NCBI GenBank assembly: GCA_033764265.1 | Contig: JANRJB010000088.1 | Coordinates: 1 to 23,190 of the forward strand | Reading direction: 5' to 3' | Source of the DNA: VGEM01 sp033764265 | GTDB lineage: Bacteria; Pseudomonadota; Alphaproteobacteria; Rhodospirillales; Rhodospirillaceae | DNA length: 23,190 nt | In this document: positions 15,829-23,190 of the stretch, piece by piece | How the letters are laid out: each line of letters opens with the position of its first letter | Position numbering within the stretch: position 1 is the stretch's first letter | Made by a program: the position numbers and the translations under genes | Notes under the pieces: model-generated | What the model was told of the DNA's origin: nothing | Databases searched by the model: none | The model's input: the letters and a program-made list of their open reading frames with translations, nothing else

Positions 15829-17284
15829 GCTGCTCATGGCCGTAGGCATGCCAACCGTAGCCGCCGGTGCGGCACAGATCGCCGGGTTGACGTCGGACTC
15901 CCGTCAGGTCGCGCCCGGCTTCCTGTTCGCCGCGCTGCCGGGCAGCAAGGCCGACGGCCGCGCGTTCGTCGATGCTGCCATTGAACGCGGCGCTGCGGCC
16001 ATCCTGTTGCCCGAGGGGTCCGAGATCGACCGTGCGAAGGCGCAGGCGCGGGGCGTGAGCCTCCTGTTCGAGTCCGCCCCGCGCCGTCGCTTCGCCCAGA
16101 TGGCCGCGGCTTTTCACGGGCGCCAGCCGGAAACCGTGATCGCTGTCACCGGCACCAACGGCAAGACGTCGGTGGCTCACTTCGCGGCGCAAATCCTTAA
16201 GGCGGCCGGCCGCGTCAGCGGATACATCGGCACGCTGGGCGCGTGGGGCGGCGCGGTCAGGATCGACGGCAGCCTGACCACGCCCGATCCGGTGGCGCTA
16301 CACCAGGTTCTGTCGCGGATGGCCGATGCCGGCGTCACCCATCTGGCGATGGAAGCTTCGAGCCATGGCCTTGATCAGTTCCGCGTCGATGGCGTGCGGG
16401 TGGCGGTGGCGGCGTTCACCAATCTCAGCCGCGACCACCTCGACTATCACGGCAGCATGGAGGCGTACTTCGCCGCCAAGGCGCGCTTGTTTGGCGAGGT
16501 GGTGCGCGCGGATGGCACGGCCGTGTTGAACGCCGATGTGCCCGAGTTCGCCGCGCTCGATCGTCTGTGCGCGGCCCGCGCTATTCGCGTGATCTCCTTC
16601 GGTGCACATGGCCGCGATTTGAGGCTCACTGATGTCGCTCCCACCGCCGCGGCGCAAACGCTGCGGGTGGCGATCGCCGGGCGAACGCATGTTATCGAAC
16701 TTCCGCTTGCCGGTCGTTTCCAAGCATCGAACGCGCTGTGCGCCGCCGGTTGCGCGATGGCGACCGGCGTTGAACCGGCCGTCGCGCTGGCGGCGCTCGC
16801 CGGTCTTCAGGGCGTGCCGGGGCGCATGCAGCTCGCGGGTCGTCATGCGTCTGGGGCTCCGGTGTATGTCGACTACGCTCACACGCCCGACGCGCTCGAC
16901 ACGGTCTTGAACGCACTGCGCCCGCACACAGCCGCGCGGCTGATCGTGGTTTTCGGCTGCGGCGGTGACCGTGACCGGGGCAAACGCCCCCTGATGGGGG
17001 CGCGCGCTTGCGAACTGGCCGATCTGGTCATCGTCACCGACGACAATCCGCGCAGCGAAGACCCGGCGGCGATCCGTTCTCAGGTGCTGGCCGGTTGCCC
17101 GCACGCCACCGAGATCGGCGACCGCGCCGAAGCGATTTCGTTTGCCGTGTCGCAGTTGCGGCATGGTGACGTGCTGCTGCTGGCGGGTAAGGGCCACGAA
17201 GCGGGCCAGATCGTCGCCGATCGCGTCATTCCGTTCAGCGATGTCGACGCGGCCCGTGCGGCGCTGAAGTCGGGGGCGCCATGA
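15815..17284 (+). CDS. murE: UDP-MurNAc-tripeptide synthetase, meso-DAP adding (MurE)
   Basis: Mur ligase that adds the third stem-peptide residue, 489 aa from the GTG start. The uridine-binding N domain includes LTSDSRQVAPGFLFAALPG (25-43). The ATP loop is VTGTNGKTS (111-119). Lys222 in YFAAKARLF is the likely carbamylated lysine. The C domain carries DNPR (410-413) in TDDNPRSEDP, the signature of enzymes using meso-diaminopimelate rather than lysine, as expected for a Gram-negative wall. The GTG at 15815 gives an N terminus (ILNELL) fitting relatives and overlaps ftsI by 14 bases. ATG 15779 would give 501 aa with a 50-base overlap. The stop overlaps murF as ATGA. Confidence 0.95.
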   Translation: MILNELLMAVGMPTVAAGAAQIAGLTSDSRQVAPGFLFAALPGSKADGRAFVDAAIERGAAAILLPEGSEIDRAKAQARGVSLLFESAPRRRFAQMAAAFHGRQPETVIAVTGTNGKTSVAHFAAQILKAAGRVSGYIGTLGAWGGAVRIDGSLTTPDPVALHQVLSRMADAGVTHLAMEASSHGLDQFRVDGVRVAVAAFTNLSRDHLDYHGSMEAYFAAKARLFGEVVRADGTAVLNADVPEFAALDRLCAARAIRVISFGAHGRDLRLTDVAPTAAAQTLRVAIAGRTHVIELPLAGRFQASNALCAAGCAMATGVEPAVALAALAGLQGVPGRMQLAGRHASGAPVYVDYAHTPDALDTVLNALRPHTAARLIVVFGCGGDRDRGKRPLMGARACELADLVIVTDDNPRSEDPAAIRSQVLAGCPHATEIGDRAEAISFAVSQLRHGDVLLLAGKGHEAGQIVADRVIPFSDVDAARAALKSGAP

Positions 17285-18723
17285 CGGCGGCAGCGACCGT
17301 ATTGTGGACCGCCGCCGAGGTCGCAGCCGCGACCGCGGGCGAATGCGCCGGGTCGTGGGACGTCACCGGCGTTTCGATCGACTCGCGCACGGTGAAGGCG
17401 GGTGACCTGTTTGTCGCGCTGCGCGGGCCAACCTTCGATGGCCATGATTACGTGGCCGCCGCGTTCGCCGCCGGCGCGGCCGGCGCAATCGTCTCCGCGC
17501 ATCCCAAGGCGATCTCCGCCACCCTCGAACATAGGCTGGTGCGGGTTAAGGACACGTTTATCGCGCTCCAGACTCTCGGCGCGGCGGCCCGCGCACGCAG
17601 CACCGCACGGATCGTCGCCGTCACCGGCAGCGTCGGCAAGACCGGCACCAAGGACATGCTGCGGACCGTGCTGTCCGCCCAAGGTGTCACGCACGCCACC
17701 GGCGGCAATCTCAACAATCACTGGGGCGTCCCGCTCAGCCTGGCGCGCATGCCGCGCGGTACCCGGTACGGCGTGTTCGAACTGGGCATGAACCATCCGG
17801 GCGAGATTGCGCCTTTGTCGCGCGCCGTGCGTCCGCACGTCGCCATCGTCACCGCGGTCGAGGCGGTGCATCTGGAATTTTTCGACTCTGTCGATGGGAT
17901 TGCGGCCGAGAAAGCCAGCATTGCAGCCGGCCTGGACGCCGGCGGGACGATCATCCTTCCAGCGGACAACCCGCACATCGACACGCTGCGCCGCGAGGCG
18001 GTCCGTCATGGCGCTGCGCGCATCATCACGTTCGGCACGGACGAGAGCGCCGACGTGCGCATGGTCGGTTACGCCGATGGCGAGATCGGCCAGGTCGTCG
18101 CCGAGATCGGCGGCGAGCGCATGACCTACGATCTCGGCCTGCGCGGGCGCCACTGGGCGCTGAACAGCCTGGCCGCGCTGGCGGCGGTCGCGGCCCTGGG
18201 CGCCGACATCGGTCGCGCCGCCGGCAACTTGGCGCACGTCAGCCCGGGAGCAGGGCGCGGGGCCAAACACGACATCGATGTCGCCGGCGGCGCCGCAACG
18301 CTGATCGACGAGGCCTACAACGCAAGCCCCGCGTCCGTTCGGGCGCTTGCCGATGCTTTGCCCGCACCCGTTGCGCGCACGCAAGGCCGCCGCATCCTGG
18401 TGCTTGGCGACATGCTCGAACTGGGCAACGACGGCCCCGCACTGCACGCCGGGCTCGCGCCGCATCTGATTGGTGCCGGCGTCGATCTGGTGTTCACCTG
18501 CGGGCCGTTGATGGAACACCTGCACGCCGCGCTACCACGCACGGTGCGCGGTGGACATGCGCGGGACTCTGCTGCGATCGCGCCGCTGGTCGCCGCGGCG
18601 CTGAAGGCCGGCGACGTGGTGGCTGTCAAAGGTTCGCACGGCAGCCGGATGGACAAGGTGGTCGCGGCGCTGTTGGCGCGCGGCCGTCCGGCCGAACCCC
18701 AGCGCGCCGCGAACGGAGGTTAG
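17281..18723 (+). CDS. murF: UDP-MurNAc-tripeptide:D-Ala-D-Ala ligase (MurF)
   Basis: Mur ligase that adds the D-alanyl-D-alanine dipeptide to complete the pentapeptide precursor, 480 aa. It shows the N-terminal VSIDSRTVKAGDLFVALRG (31-49), the ATP loop VTGSVGKTGTKD (114-125), the MurF-specific GNLNNHWGVPLSL (142-154), FELGMNHPGEI (166-176) and, later, LIDEAYNASPASVRA with LVLGDMLELG. The P-loop reads GSVGKTGTK where E. coli has GSSGKTSVK, a variation seen in other alphaproteobacteria. The start shares ATGA with the murE stop. mraY follows after 8 bases. Confidence 0.96.
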   Translation: MTAAATVLWTAAEVAAATAGECAGSWDVTGVSIDSRTVKAGDLFVALRGPTFDGHDYVAAAFAAGAAGAIVSAHPKAISATLEHRLVRVKDTFIALQTLGAAARARSTARIVAVTGSVGKTGTKDMLRTVLSAQGVTHATGGNLNNHWGVPLSLARMPRGTRYGVFELGMNHPGEIAPLSRAVRPHVAIVTAVEAVHLEFFDSVDGIAAEKASIAAGLDAGGTIILPADNPHIDTLRREAVRHGAARIITFGTDESADVRMVGYADGEIGQVVAEIGGERMTYDLGLRGRHWALNSLAALAAVAALGADIGRAAGNLAHVSPGAGRGAKHDIDVAGGAATLIDEAYNASPASVRALADALPAPVARTQGRRILVLGDMLELGNDGPALHAGLAPHLIGAGVDLVFTCGPLMEHLHAALPRTVRGGHARDSAAIAPLVAAALKAGDVVAVKGSHGSRMDKVVAALLARGRPAEPQRAANGG

Positions 18724-18731
18724 GCCGGTTC

Positions 18732-19817
18732 ATGCTGTATTACCTGTCGCAGTTCTCCGATCAGTTCAGCTTCCTGAACGTGTTCAGGTACCTGACGCTC
18801 CGCGCCGGCGGTTCGATTCTGACGGCGCTGGCGGTGGCGTTCGTGTTCGGGCCCGCGATCATCCGCTGGCTCAAGTCCAAGCAGGGCGGCGGACAGCCGA
18901 TCCGCACCGATGGTCCGCAAAGCCACCTGGTCAACAAGCAGGGCACGCCGACCATGGGTGGAGTAATGATCCTGCTGGGCATCGGCGTGGCGACGCTGCT
19001 GTGGGCCGACCTGTCAAATCGTTACGTCTGGGTGGCGCTTCTGGTCACGCTGGCGTTCGGACTTATCGGCTTCGCCGACGATTACCGCAAGCTGACCAAA
19101 CGGTCCTCCGGCGGTCTGCCGGGACGCGTCAAGCTGGCGCTCGAATTCGCCGCCGCCGCGGCGGCGGCCTACGTCATTGCCCTGACCAGCGCGCCCAACC
19201 TGGCCAACACGCTCGCCGTGCCGGTGTTCAAGGACGTGCTGATCGACCTCGGCATACTGTACATCCCGTTCGCGGCGTTCGTGATCGTCGGCACCTCGAA
19301 CGCCGTCAACCTGACCGACGGCCTTGACGGCCTGGCGATCGTGCCGGTGATGATCGCCGCCTCGGTGTTCGTGCTGATCGCCTACCTGATCGGCAACACG
19401 GTGTTCTCGAATTACCTGCAGGTCCACTATGTCGCCGGCGCCGGCGAGTTGGCCGTGTTTTGCGCCAGCGTGGTCGGTGCCGGGCTGGGCTTTCTGTGGT
19501 TCAACGCCCCGCCCGCCATGGTGTTCATGGGCGACACCGGATCGCTGTCGATCGGCGGGGCCCTGGGCGCGGTCGCGGTGGTCACCAAGCACGAAATCGT
19601 GCTGGCCATCGTCGGCGGTTTGTTCGTGCTGGAAACCGTGTCGGTGATCGTGCAGGTCGCCTCGTACCGGCTCACCGGCAAGCGTGTGTTCCGCATGGCG
19701 CCCTTGCACCATCATTACGAGGAAAAAGGCTGGGCAGAGCCCACCATCGTGATTCGCTTTTGGATCATCGCCCTGATTTTGGCGATCGTCGGCCTCAGCA
19801 CGCTGAAACTCAGGTGA
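18732..19817 (+). CDS. mraY: Phospho-MurNAc-pentapeptide transferase (MraY)
   Basis: Integral inner-membrane enzyme that moves phospho-MurNAc-pentapeptide to undecaprenyl phosphate, forming lipid I. It has 361 aa against 360 in E. coli and about ten membrane helices. Catalytic landmarks are GFADDYRKL (Asp116/Asp117), NLTDGLDGLA (Asp196/Asp199), FMGDTGSLSIGG (Asp268) and the histidine cluster APLHHHYEEKGW (His326-328). PTMGGVMIL (73-81) is another family signature. GGAGG at 18715-18719 is a somewhat distant ribosome site (12 bases) overlapping the murF end. Confidence 0.97.
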   Translation: MLYYLSQFSDQFSFLNVFRYLTLRAGGSILTALAVAFVFGPAIIRWLKSKQGGGQPIRTDGPQSHLVNKQGTPTMGGVMILLGIGVATLLWADLSNRYVWVALLVTLAFGLIGFADDYRKLTKRSSGGLPGRVKLALEFAAAAAAAYVIALTSAPNLANTLAVPVFKDVLIDLGILYIPFAAFVIVGTSNAVNLTDGLDGLAIVPVMIAASVFVLIAYLIGNTVFSNYLQVHYVAGAGELAVFCASVVGAGLGFLWFNAPPAMVFMGDTGSLSIGGALGAVAVVTKHEIVLAIVGGLFVLETVSVIVQVASYRLTGKRVFRMAPLHHHYEEKGWAEPTIVIRFWIIALILAIVGLSTLKLR

Positions 19818-19824
19818 GCCCGGC

Positions 19825-21246
19825 ATGATCCCCGTTTTCGGCCAATTCAAGCACGCGGTCGTCGTGGTCGGCCTGGGCAAATCCGGCTTGTCGGCCGCCG
19901 CGGCGCTGCGCGCCGGCGGCGCGCAGGTCTCGGTGTGGGACGACGCCGCGCCGGCGCGCGAGGCTGCGGTGCGGCAAGGCTACCGCGCCTTCAACATCAA
20001 CGACCCGGCGGCACTCGCGTCGGTGTCGGCGCTGGTCTGGAGCCCCGGCGTGCCGCACACTTGGCCCAAGCCGCATCCGCTGGCCGTACGCGCCCGGGCG
20101 TTGGGCATTCCCGTGGTCTGCGATGTCGACCTTTTATGTCGCGCGCAGGCCGCCGCAAGCGTGGTCGGCATAACGGGGACCAATGGCAAATCCACCACCA
20201 CGGCCTTGGCGGCCCATGTGCTGGCGGCTGGCGGGCGCAAGGTCGCGGTCGGCGGCAATCTGGGCACGCCCGCGCTCGATCTCGCGCCGCTGGGTCCGTT
20301 GGGCACATACGTGCTCGAACTGTCGTCATACCAGCTCGAGCTGGTTCCGTCGCTCTCGTGCGAGATCGCGGTGCTGCTCAACATCACGCCCGACCATCTG
20401 GACCGTCACGGCGGCATGGACGGCTACATCGCCGCCAAGCGCAACATTTTCAGGAATCAGCGGTTCCCCCGCGTCGCCGTGATCGGCGTCGACGATCCGC
20501 ACGCGGCGGCCATCAGTGACGATCTGCGCAAGGTCGGCGCGCATCGCGTGATCCCCGTTTCGGTGCGCCAGCCGGTCGCGGGCGGCGTGTATGTCGACAA
20601 CGGCATGCTGATCGATGCCAGCGACGCACGGCCCGCGCCGGTCGCCGATTTGCGCGCGCTCCCGCGGCTGCCCGGCGCCCACAACTGGCAGAATGCAGCA
20701 GCCGTTACCGCGGTGGCCCGGGCTTACGGCGTTGCCCCGGGCGTCATCGCTTCCGCGCTGCAGTCGTTCGCCGGCCTCGCCCATCGCCAGGAGTTGGTGG
20801 CGACCGTCGACGGCGTCCGGTTCGTCAACGACAGCAAAGCCACCAACGCCGATGCCACCGAAAAGGCGTTGGTTTGTTACGACAACATCTACTGGATCGC
20901 CGGCGGCCGCGCCAAGGCGGGCGGCATCGCCTCACTCAGGCCGCACTTCAAGCGCATTCGCCGCGCATTCCTGATTGGCGAGGCCGCCGACGCCTTCGCC
21001 GACACGCTGGAAGGCCAGGTCCCGTTCGACCTGTACGAAGACCTGGAGACCGCGGTCGAGGATGCCGGTACGACGGCTCTGCGCGAAAAGCGGCCGGGCG
21101 CTGTCGTGTTGCTGTCACCCGCATGCGCTTCGTTCGACATGTTCAAGAATTTCGAGGAACGCGGCGACCGCTTCCGCACCGAAGTGCGCGCGCTATGGCC
21201 GCAGGATCGGCCCACCGGCGCCGACACGCCCGAGGTGCGGCCATGA
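19825..21246 (+). CDS. murD: UDP-MurNAc-L-alanine:D-glutamate ligase (MurD)
   Basis: Mur ligase that adds D-glutamate to UDP-MurNAc-L-Ala, 473 aa. It shows the N-terminal nucleotide-fold VVVVGLGKSGLSAA (12-25), VWSPGVPH (71-78), the ATP loop ITGTNGKSTTT (116-126), ELSSYQLELV, LNITPDHLDRHGGMDGYIAAK, HNWQNAAAV and the C-terminal VNDSKATNADAT. AGGTGA (19812-19817), which includes the mraY stop, is a ribosome site 7 bases before the ATG. The final ATGA is shared with ftsW. Confidence 0.97.
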   Translation: MIPVFGQFKHAVVVVGLGKSGLSAAAALRAGGAQVSVWDDAAPAREAAVRQGYRAFNINDPAALASVSALVWSPGVPHTWPKPHPLAVRARALGIPVVCDVDLLCRAQAAASVVGITGTNGKSTTTALAAHVLAAGGRKVAVGGNLGTPALDLAPLGPLGTYVLELSSYQLELVPSLSCEIAVLLNITPDHLDRHGGMDGYIAAKRNIFRNQRFPRVAVIGVDDPHAAAISDDLRKVGAHRVIPVSVRQPVAGGVYVDNGMLIDASDARPAPVADLRALPRLPGAHNWQNAAAVTAVARAYGVAPGVIASALQSFAGLAHRQELVATVDGVRFVNDSKATNADATEKALVCYDNIYWIAGGRAKAGGIASLRPHFKRIRRAFLIGEAADAFADTLEGQVPFDLYEDLETAVEDAGTTALREKRPGAVVLLSPACASFDMFKNFEERGDRFRTEVRALWPQDRPTGADTPEVRP

Positions 21247-22373
21247 ACGCCACCCTGGCCCGCACCGATACCAGCCTGGTCGGCCGCTGGTGGTGGACGG
21301 TCGACAAGTGGATTCTGGCCGCGACCGCGGTGCTGATCACAATCGGCATCCTGCTGAACTTCGCCGCCGGGCCACCCGCCGCCGAACGCATCGGCGCCGA
21401 CACGTTCCATTTCGTGCGCCGTCAGATGATGTTCCTGCCGATCACCATTGTCGTGATGCTGGCGATCTCGCTCTTGCCAGCGATCCAGGTCCGACGGCTT
21501 GCGGTCGTCGGGTTCTTCGTCGCGCTCGGACTGATGACGGCGACGCTGGTGCTGGGCGCCGAAGTCAACGGCGCGCGCCGCTGGATTCAGTTGGGCGGGT
21601 TGTCGCTGCAACCGTCGGAATTCATCAAGCCGTTCTTCGCCGTTGTGGCCGCCTGGATGTTCGCCGAACACCGGATGCGCGAAGATTTCCCGGGCAATCT
21701 GATCGCCGTGTTGCTGCTTGCCATCGTGGTCGGCATCCTGCTCAGCCAGCCCGATATCGGCATGACCCTGGTCGTCACAGCCGTCTGGTGTGCGCAGTTC
21801 TTCATCGCCGGCTTGCCGATCGTCTGGGTGGTAGCGATCGTCGTGGCGGGCGTCGGCGCCATCGTCGGGGCTTATTTCACGTTTCCGCACGTCGCCAGCC
21901 GCGTCGATCGCTTCCTCGATCCGTCCAGCGGCGACAATTACCAGATCACGCAGGCCATGCGCGCCTTCCAACAGGGCGGCTGGATCGGCCGCGGCCCGGG
22001 CGAGGGCCGCGTGAAAGAGTCGCTGCCGGACGCGCATACCGATTTCATTTTCGCCGTCGCCGGCGAGGAATTCGGCGTGGTCCTGTGCCTGGTCATGGTC
22101 GGACTGTTCGCATTCCTGGTGGCGCGCGTGCTGGCCAAGGTGATGCGCGAAGAAAACCTGTTCGTGTTGCTTGCCGTCGGTGGGCTGGCGGTGCAGTTCG
22201 GACTGCAGGCCGTCATCAACATGGCTTCCAGCCTTCACATGATGCCGACCAAGGGCATGACCCTGCCGTTCGTGTCGTACGGCGGGTCGTCGCTGGTCGC
22301 GCTTGGCGTCGGCATGGGGATGATCCTGGCGCTGACCCGACGCCGCCGCGACTGGGAAGGGACCGCGTCGTGA
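21243..22373 (+). CDS. ftsW: Septal peptidoglycan polymerase FtsW (SEDS family)
   Basis: SEDS-family glycosyltransferase of the divisome, 376 aa with about ten membrane helices, which polymerises lipid II and works with FtsI. Signatures are NGARRWIQLGGLSLQPSEFIK (about 109-129), LLSQPDIGMTLV (about 167-178), FQQGGWIGRGPGEGRVKESLPDAHTDFIFAVAGEEFG and the late PTKGMTLPFVSYGGSSL. The start at 21243 (MNATLARTD) overlaps the murD stop as ATGA. A longer in-frame extension to 20874 lies entirely within murD and encodes no family sequence. The stop overlaps the murG GTG. Confidence 0.96.
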   Translation: MNATLARTDTSLVGRWWWTVDKWILAATAVLITIGILLNFAAGPPAAERIGADTFHFVRRQMMFLPITIVVMLAISLLPAIQVRRLAVVGFFVALGLMTATLVLGAEVNGARRWIQLGGLSLQPSEFIKPFFAVVAAWMFAEHRMREDFPGNLIAVLLLAIVVGILLSQPDIGMTLVVTAVWCAQFFIAGLPIVWVVAIVVAGVGAIVGAYFTFPHVASRVDRFLDPSSGDNYQITQAMRAFQQGGWIGRGPGEGRVKESLPDAHTDFIFAVAGEEFGVVLCLVMVGLFAFLVARVLAKVMREENLFVLLAVGGLAVQFGLQAVINMASSLHMMPTKGMTLPFVSYGGSSLVALGVGMGMILALTRRRRDWEGTAS

Positions 22374-23190
22374 TCGCAGCCACAGATAGCGCCGCCCCGC
22401 TGATCGTGCTGGCCGCCGGCGGCACCGGCGGGCACGTGTTCCCGGCCGAAGCGCTGGCGCAGGAACTGCTGGCGCAAAATTTCCGGCTGGCGTTGATTAC
22501 CGACCGCCGCGGCGCGGCCTACGGCGGCACACTCGGCCTGATCGAGACTTATCGCGTGTCCGCCCGCGCGGTCTCGGGCCGCGGCCTGGTCGGGCTCGCT
22601 CGCGGCGCCGCCGAGCTGGCGGCCGGCGTGGTCCAGGCTGCCGGACTGTTGCGCCGATTGGCGCCGGCCGCGGTGGTCGGCTTCGGCGGCTATGCCGCGG
22701 TGCCCGCCACGGCGGCGGCGCTGGTCCTGGGCCTGCCCACCGCCATTCATGAACAAAACGCCGTGTTGGGTCGCGCGAACCGGCTGTTTGCCCGGCGCGC
22801 GGCGCGGGTCTGCACGTCGTTCGACCTGGCCAAGCCGGCGCCGGCCGGCGCCACCATCGTCCGCACCGGGATGCCGGTGCGCGCCGCCGTCGCGGCAGTG
22901 CGTGCCACGCCCTACGTGCCGCCGGTCGAGGCCGGTCCGTTTCGCATCGTCGTGCTCGGCGGCAGCCAGGGCGCGCGGGTGTTTTCCACCATCGTGCCGG
23001 CTGCGATCGCGCGTCTGGCGGAACCCTTGCGCCGGCGCATCGAGATCGCGCAGCAGGCGCGCCCCGAGGATATCGACGCGACCCATGCCGCCTATGCCGG
23101 CGCCGGCGTTCACGTGGAGTTGCGCCACTTCTTCGACAACGTGCCCGAGCTTCTGGCCAAGGCGCACCTGCTGATCGTCCGCGCCGGCGC
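22370..23190 (+). CDS. murG: MurG N-acetylglucosaminyltransferase (partial, runs off the window)
   Basis: GT28-family enzyme that adds GlcNAc to lipid I to make lipid II on the inner face of the membrane. The first 273 codons are present and the frame is open at the window edge. It starts at GTG 22370, overlapping the ftsW stop as GTGA. Visible motifs are the N-domain glycine loop AAGGTGGHVFPAEALA (15-30), VVGFGGYAAVPATAAA, IHEQNAVLGRANRLFA, RTGMPVR and the C-domain loop VVLGGSQGARVFS, ending in LLIVRAGA, equivalent to the acceptor-side region of E. coli MurG. The usual length is about 360 aa, so roughly a quarter is missing only because of the window boundary. Confidence 0.96.
   Translation, partial: MIAATDSAAPLIVLAAGGTGGHVFPAEALAQELLAQNFRLALITDRRGAAYGGTLGLIETYRVSARAVSGRGLVGLARGAAELAAGVVQAAGLLRRLAPAAVVGFGGYAAVPATAAALVLGLPTAIHEQNAVLGRANRLFARRAARVCTSFDLAKPAPAGATIVRTGMPVRAAVAAVRATPYVPPVEAGPFRIVVLGGSQGARVFSTIVPAAIARLAEPLRRRIEIAQQARPEDIDATHAAYAGAGVHVELRHFFDNVPELLAKAHLLIVRAG

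Noticed and set aside
20874..21242. N-terminal extension of FtsW by 123 codons.
   Set aside because: It overlaps murD in another frame. The ATGA at 21243 gives the canonical FtsW N terminus.

Overview
The window comes from a GC-rich alphaproteobacterium, most like the Rhodospirillales and relatives. That reading rests on the gene order amidase - rnpB - mraZ - dcw cluster, an alphaproteobacterial SspB-type tail beside a class I fumarase, a ribbon-helix-helix protein after fumC, and a sigma-32-type factor. All complete genes look intact. I see no tRNA, CRISPR array, insertion sequence, phage gene or defence system, so this is core chromosome.

Layout, left half. 1-174 is the C-terminal tail of an SspB-like protein, followed by a hairpin terminator. 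A plus-strand metabolic block follows: class I fumarase (226-1836), a short palindromic repeat, a small alpha/beta hydrolase (1928-2548), class II fumarase (2559-3956) and a small ribbon-helix-helix protein (3960-4208). The last gene runs tail to tail into a minus-strand pair, an acyl-CoA dehydrogenase (9009-7225) followed by an AsmA-like envelope protein (7194-4186). The AT-rich intergenic region 9010-9304 serves this pair in one direction and an RpoH-type sigma factor (9305-10240) in the other. In front of the sigma gene it holds two matching palindromes that resemble IscR/Rrf2 operators.

Layout, right half. After the sigma gene come a strong hairpin, an AmpD-family amidase (10316-11053) and the RNase P RNA gene (11095-11494). 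Then comes the division and cell wall (dcw) cluster: mraZ, rsmH, ftsL, ftsI, murE, murF, mraY, murD, ftsW and the first 273 codons of murG. Most junctions are 4-base ATGA or GTGA overlaps, and the rest are 7-8 base gaps apart from ftsI/murE, so this is one tightly coupled transcript. The likely main promoter upstream of mraZ has a TTGACA -35 box embedded in four MraZ repeats spaced exactly 10 bases apart.

How the genes work together. MurE, MurF and MurD build the peptidoglycan stem peptide, MraY and MurG make lipids I and II, and FtsW, FtsI and FtsL polymerise and crosslink septal wall. MraZ controls the cluster, and the amidase probably acts in wall recycling. The two fumarases catalyse the same TCA step with different cofactor needs: one carries an oxygen-sensitive [4Fe-4S] cluster and the other is iron-free. 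No wholly new system is visible. The least explained signals are the paired palindromes in the sigma-factor promoter and the switch-like hairpin abutting the amidase start.
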